From NCBI GenBank assembly GCA_030637775.1, contig DAOWFY010000074.1, positions 1 through 16,128 of the forward strand: a stretch of 16,128 nt of DNA, in the 5' to 3' direction. Shown piece after piece: positions 14,970 to 16,128 of the stretch (position 1 is its first letter; each line of letters opens with the position of its first letter). This stretch comes from DAOVGU01 sp030637775 [NCBI: bacterium] (GTDB taxonomy: Bacteria > Ratteibacteria > UBA8468). The notes under the pieces are model-generated. The model was not told where the DNA came from. It worked only from the letters and a program-made list of their open reading frames with translations, and ran no database searches. The position numbers were made by a program, and so were the translations under genes.

Positions 14970-15257
14970 TTATTCAATTATCGCTAAAATGTCATCCTCA
15001 CGCAGAATCATATGTTCCTCATCATCAATTGTGATTTCGGTGCCAGAGTATTTTCCGTAGAGGATCTTATCCCCTTTCTTTACCTCTAAAGGAATGGTTT
15101 TTCCTTCCTCAGAAGCTTTTCCTTTCCCTACCGCAATTACTCTTCCTTCCTGAGGTTTTTCCTTTGCCGTATCCGGAAGAACAATTCCTCCCTTACTTTT
15201 TTCCTTTGCCTCCAGAGGCTTTACCAGAACCCGATCTCCCAATGGTCTTATCGCCAT
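14970..15257 (-). CDS. groES: 10 kDa co-chaperonin GroES
   Basis: GroES is the seven-fold cap of the GroEL chamber. At 95 residues it has the usual length, with [20 protein letters not shown] at the N-terminus, the mobile-loop region [16 protein letters not shown] (about 23-38), [27 protein letters not shown] and the C-terminal [10 protein letters not shown]. An excellent AAAGGAGGAG (15266-15275) precedes the ATG with eight bases of spacing. No CIRCE operator (TTAGCACTC-N9-GAGTGCTAA) is present in the 175 bases upstream, so HrcA control of the usual kind is not supported. The leader instead carries a palindromic repeat right next to the ribosome-binding site. Confidence 0.97.
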   Translation of the reverse strand: MAIRPLGDRVLVKPLEAKEKSKGGIVLPDTAKEKPQEGRVIAVGKGKASEEGKTIPLEVKKGDKILYGKYSGTEITIDDEEHMILREDDILAIIE

Positions 15258-15280
15258 CTTTTTTTCTCCTCCTTTCTATA

Positions 15281-15349
15281 TGTCACCCTGAGTGAAAACG
15301 AAGGGTCTCGTAGTAAAGAGAGATTCTTCACCTCTATCTCAGAATGACA
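15281..15349. repeat. Palindromic (REP-like) repeat in the groES leader
   Basis: A 69-base imperfect palindrome. On the minus (groES-sense) strand it starts TGTCATTCTGAG and ends CTCAGGGTGACA; these 12-base arms pair fully if two G-U pairs are allowed. Inside, GAAGAATCTC and GAGACCCTTC form a second, less perfect stem. The GTCATTCTGAG...GAAGAATCTC half matches the repeat units at 11156-11220, so the two elements belong to one family. The element ends five bases before the groES Shine-Dalgarno sequence. Confidence 0.8.
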
Positions 15350-15360
15350 TCTATTAATCT

Positions 15361-15366
15361 GTTATA
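15361..15366 (-). promoter_or_regulatory. Possible -10 box upstream of groES
   Basis: On the minus strand TATAAC matches five of six bases of the sigma-70 -10 consensus and lies about 100 bases before the groES ATG, between the porin's hairpin and the palindromic repeat. No convincing -35 hexamer stands 16-18 bases upstream, so this is weak evidence. If used, the transcript would begin just before the repeat and include it in its leader. Confidence 0.25.
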
Positions 15367-15376
15367 TTATTGCAAT

Positions 15377-15412
15377 GACAAACCCCTGGAAGTTTTCTTC
15401 CAGGGATTTGTC
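15377..15412 (-). terminator. Hairpin downstream of the porin gene, probable terminator
   Basis: A 16-bp stem with one G-U pair (15377-15392 with 15397-15412) closes a four-base loop, starting 20 bases after the porin stop codon. In the porin direction the following bases are ATTGCAATAA, so the U-tract is poor; the TTTG within the stem end may help. It could end porin transcription or protect the 3' end of the porin mRNA. Confidence 0.6.
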
Positions 15413-15432
15413 TACTTCTCTCGCAAATTTAC

Positions 15433-16128
15433 TTAGAAGCTAACCGCCACTGTGCCTATAAGCTCATAAGCACTGGTGGAGCTTCCTGCACCGGATGCGG
15501 CTTCTACATTATCCTTGATGTTCCTTCCTACACCGAAGTAACCAAAGAGAAGCCCCATTGCAACATCCTCGGAGTAGGCATAGTTTAAGCCAAGATCAAT
15601 CTCGTTGCCTAGATCCTTCTTGACACCGGTGGCAGTCTTCGCAAGGGTGTCATTGAACCAGGCAAGGCTGATACCAACCTTCTCTACGGGCTGGATTGAG
15701 CCCGTAACCTTGACTACCTGTAGGTTGGAATCCACTACCTGCCCTGATGCATAACCAACCGCACCGATCTTGTCGGCTAAACCATCCGGCAAAAGTGAAA
15801 TCCAGGCCTCATTAGAGGAATCGGTAGCATTATCATCTCCGGAATACTAAGCATAACTGAGACCAACCTTGGGCTCCCAGGCAACATTCTGGAAGGCATA
15901 ATCAGCACCAGCATAGCCGGCAACACCCTTGTTGTCCTCATTGCTTCCCGCAACGACCACATTATTCTTGCCCCACTGACCGGCCAATTCTCCCTTCCAG
16001 GATAATCCCGGGATGGCAGCAATATTGTGGGCGGCTCTGATGCCAAAGGTGGGAACAGACAGGTAGTTAGCGCTATTCTTTGATGCACTGGCATTCCTCA
16101 CATCAGCGAAGTAACCCTCAACCTCTGC
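15433..16128 (-). pseudogene. Alginate-export-type outer-membrane porin, 5' end outside window, interrupted by an in-frame TAG
   Basis: Outer-membrane beta-barrel of the alginate-export (AlgE-like) type, likely a porin. Reading leftward from 16128 there are 93 sense codons, a TAG at 15849-15847, then 137 more codons in the same frame to a TAA. Both halves are barrel-like. Before the TAG are GLSWKGELAGQWGKNN and WEPKVGLSYA. After it come YSGDDNATDSSNEAW and LLPDG, then alternating strands (VGISLAW, EIDLGLNYAY, MGLLFGYFG), ending ELIGTVAVSF, whose final Phe is the typical barrel-assembly signal. In this family WxPKxGLxYxYxSGDDN is one continuous motif, so the TAG falls inside it and probably replaced a tyrosine or similar residue. 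It may be a true disruption, a sequencing error or a recoded codon. The N-terminus and signal peptide lie beyond the window. Confidence 0.7.

Noticed and set aside
15258-15432. CIRCE operator for HrcA upstream of groES
   Set aside because: No TTAGCACTC/GAGTGCTAA pair is present; CACTCAGG in the repeat only resembles part of it by chance.
15433-15792. A separate 119-residue gene starting at a TTG
   Set aside because: The TTG is in the same frame as the upstream porin part, and 18 sense codons between the TAG and this TTG also match the porin. It is the second half of one barrel, not an independent gene.
15777-16094. 105-codon reading frame on the minus strand overlapping the porin
   Set aside because: It lies in another frame of the porin, shows no recognisable domain, and the porin frame matches a known family.

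Overview
The window is a chromosomal stretch from a diderm (outer-membrane) bacterium with moderate, fairly A+T-rich base composition. It carries the genes for Kdo, the inner-core sugar of lipopolysaccharide, an Lpt-type LPS transport protein and a C-terminally complete outer-membrane beta-barrel. The closest overall impression is an uncultured, Omnitrophota-like lineage: an alginate-export-type porin, a fused phosphoglucose/phosphomannose isomerase, short palindromic repeats of the TGTCATT(C/G)CGAG type, and very tight gene packing. This placement is inference and cannot be confirmed without a database search.

Layout, plus strand: the 3' end of infB (2-676) runs directly into a Kdo module: kdsA, kdsD/kpsF, kdsC. 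An LptC/LptA-like lipoprotein and a SpoIID/LytB-type peptidoglycan enzyme follow. Next comes a regulatory block: short HPF, PTS EIIA-Ntr (ptsN), an orphan mannose-type EIIA, HPr (ptsH) and EI (ptsI). A metabolic block then holds phosphoglucose/phosphomannose isomerase, metK and ahcY. From infB to ahcY the genes overlap or are separated by at most 14 bases, so this is probably one long transcription unit. A 196-base gap filled largely by a composite palindromic repeat (11156-11300) precedes coaE and rho. A bidirectional hairpin terminator (13280-13304) separates rho from the convergent groEL.

Layout, minus strand: an outer-membrane porin that runs off the right edge (15433-16128), then a hairpin, a short palindromic repeat in the leader, groES and groEL.

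How it fits together: kdsD, kdsA and kdsC are three successive steps from ribulose-5-phosphate to Kdo. The Lpt-like protein and the SpoIID-like enzyme extend the theme to envelope building. The order kdsD-kdsC-lptC-...-hpf-ptsN-...-EIIA(Man)-HPr-EI resembles the proteobacterial kds/lpt/rpoN/pts cluster, but lptA, lptB, rpoN, hprK and rapZ are absent from their usual places and a spoIID-like gene sits in the gap. The PTS here has no permease and looks regulatory. MetK and AhcY make S-adenosylmethionine and remove its by-product.

Most notable points: an in-frame TAG in the middle of the otherwise intact porin, the compressed envelope/PTS operon, the in-frame metK-TAG-ahcY junction, a repeat hairpin pressed against the groES ribosome-binding site, and an eight-G run inside ptsN. 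I saw no CRISPR array, transposase, tRNA, rRNA or clear novel defence system.
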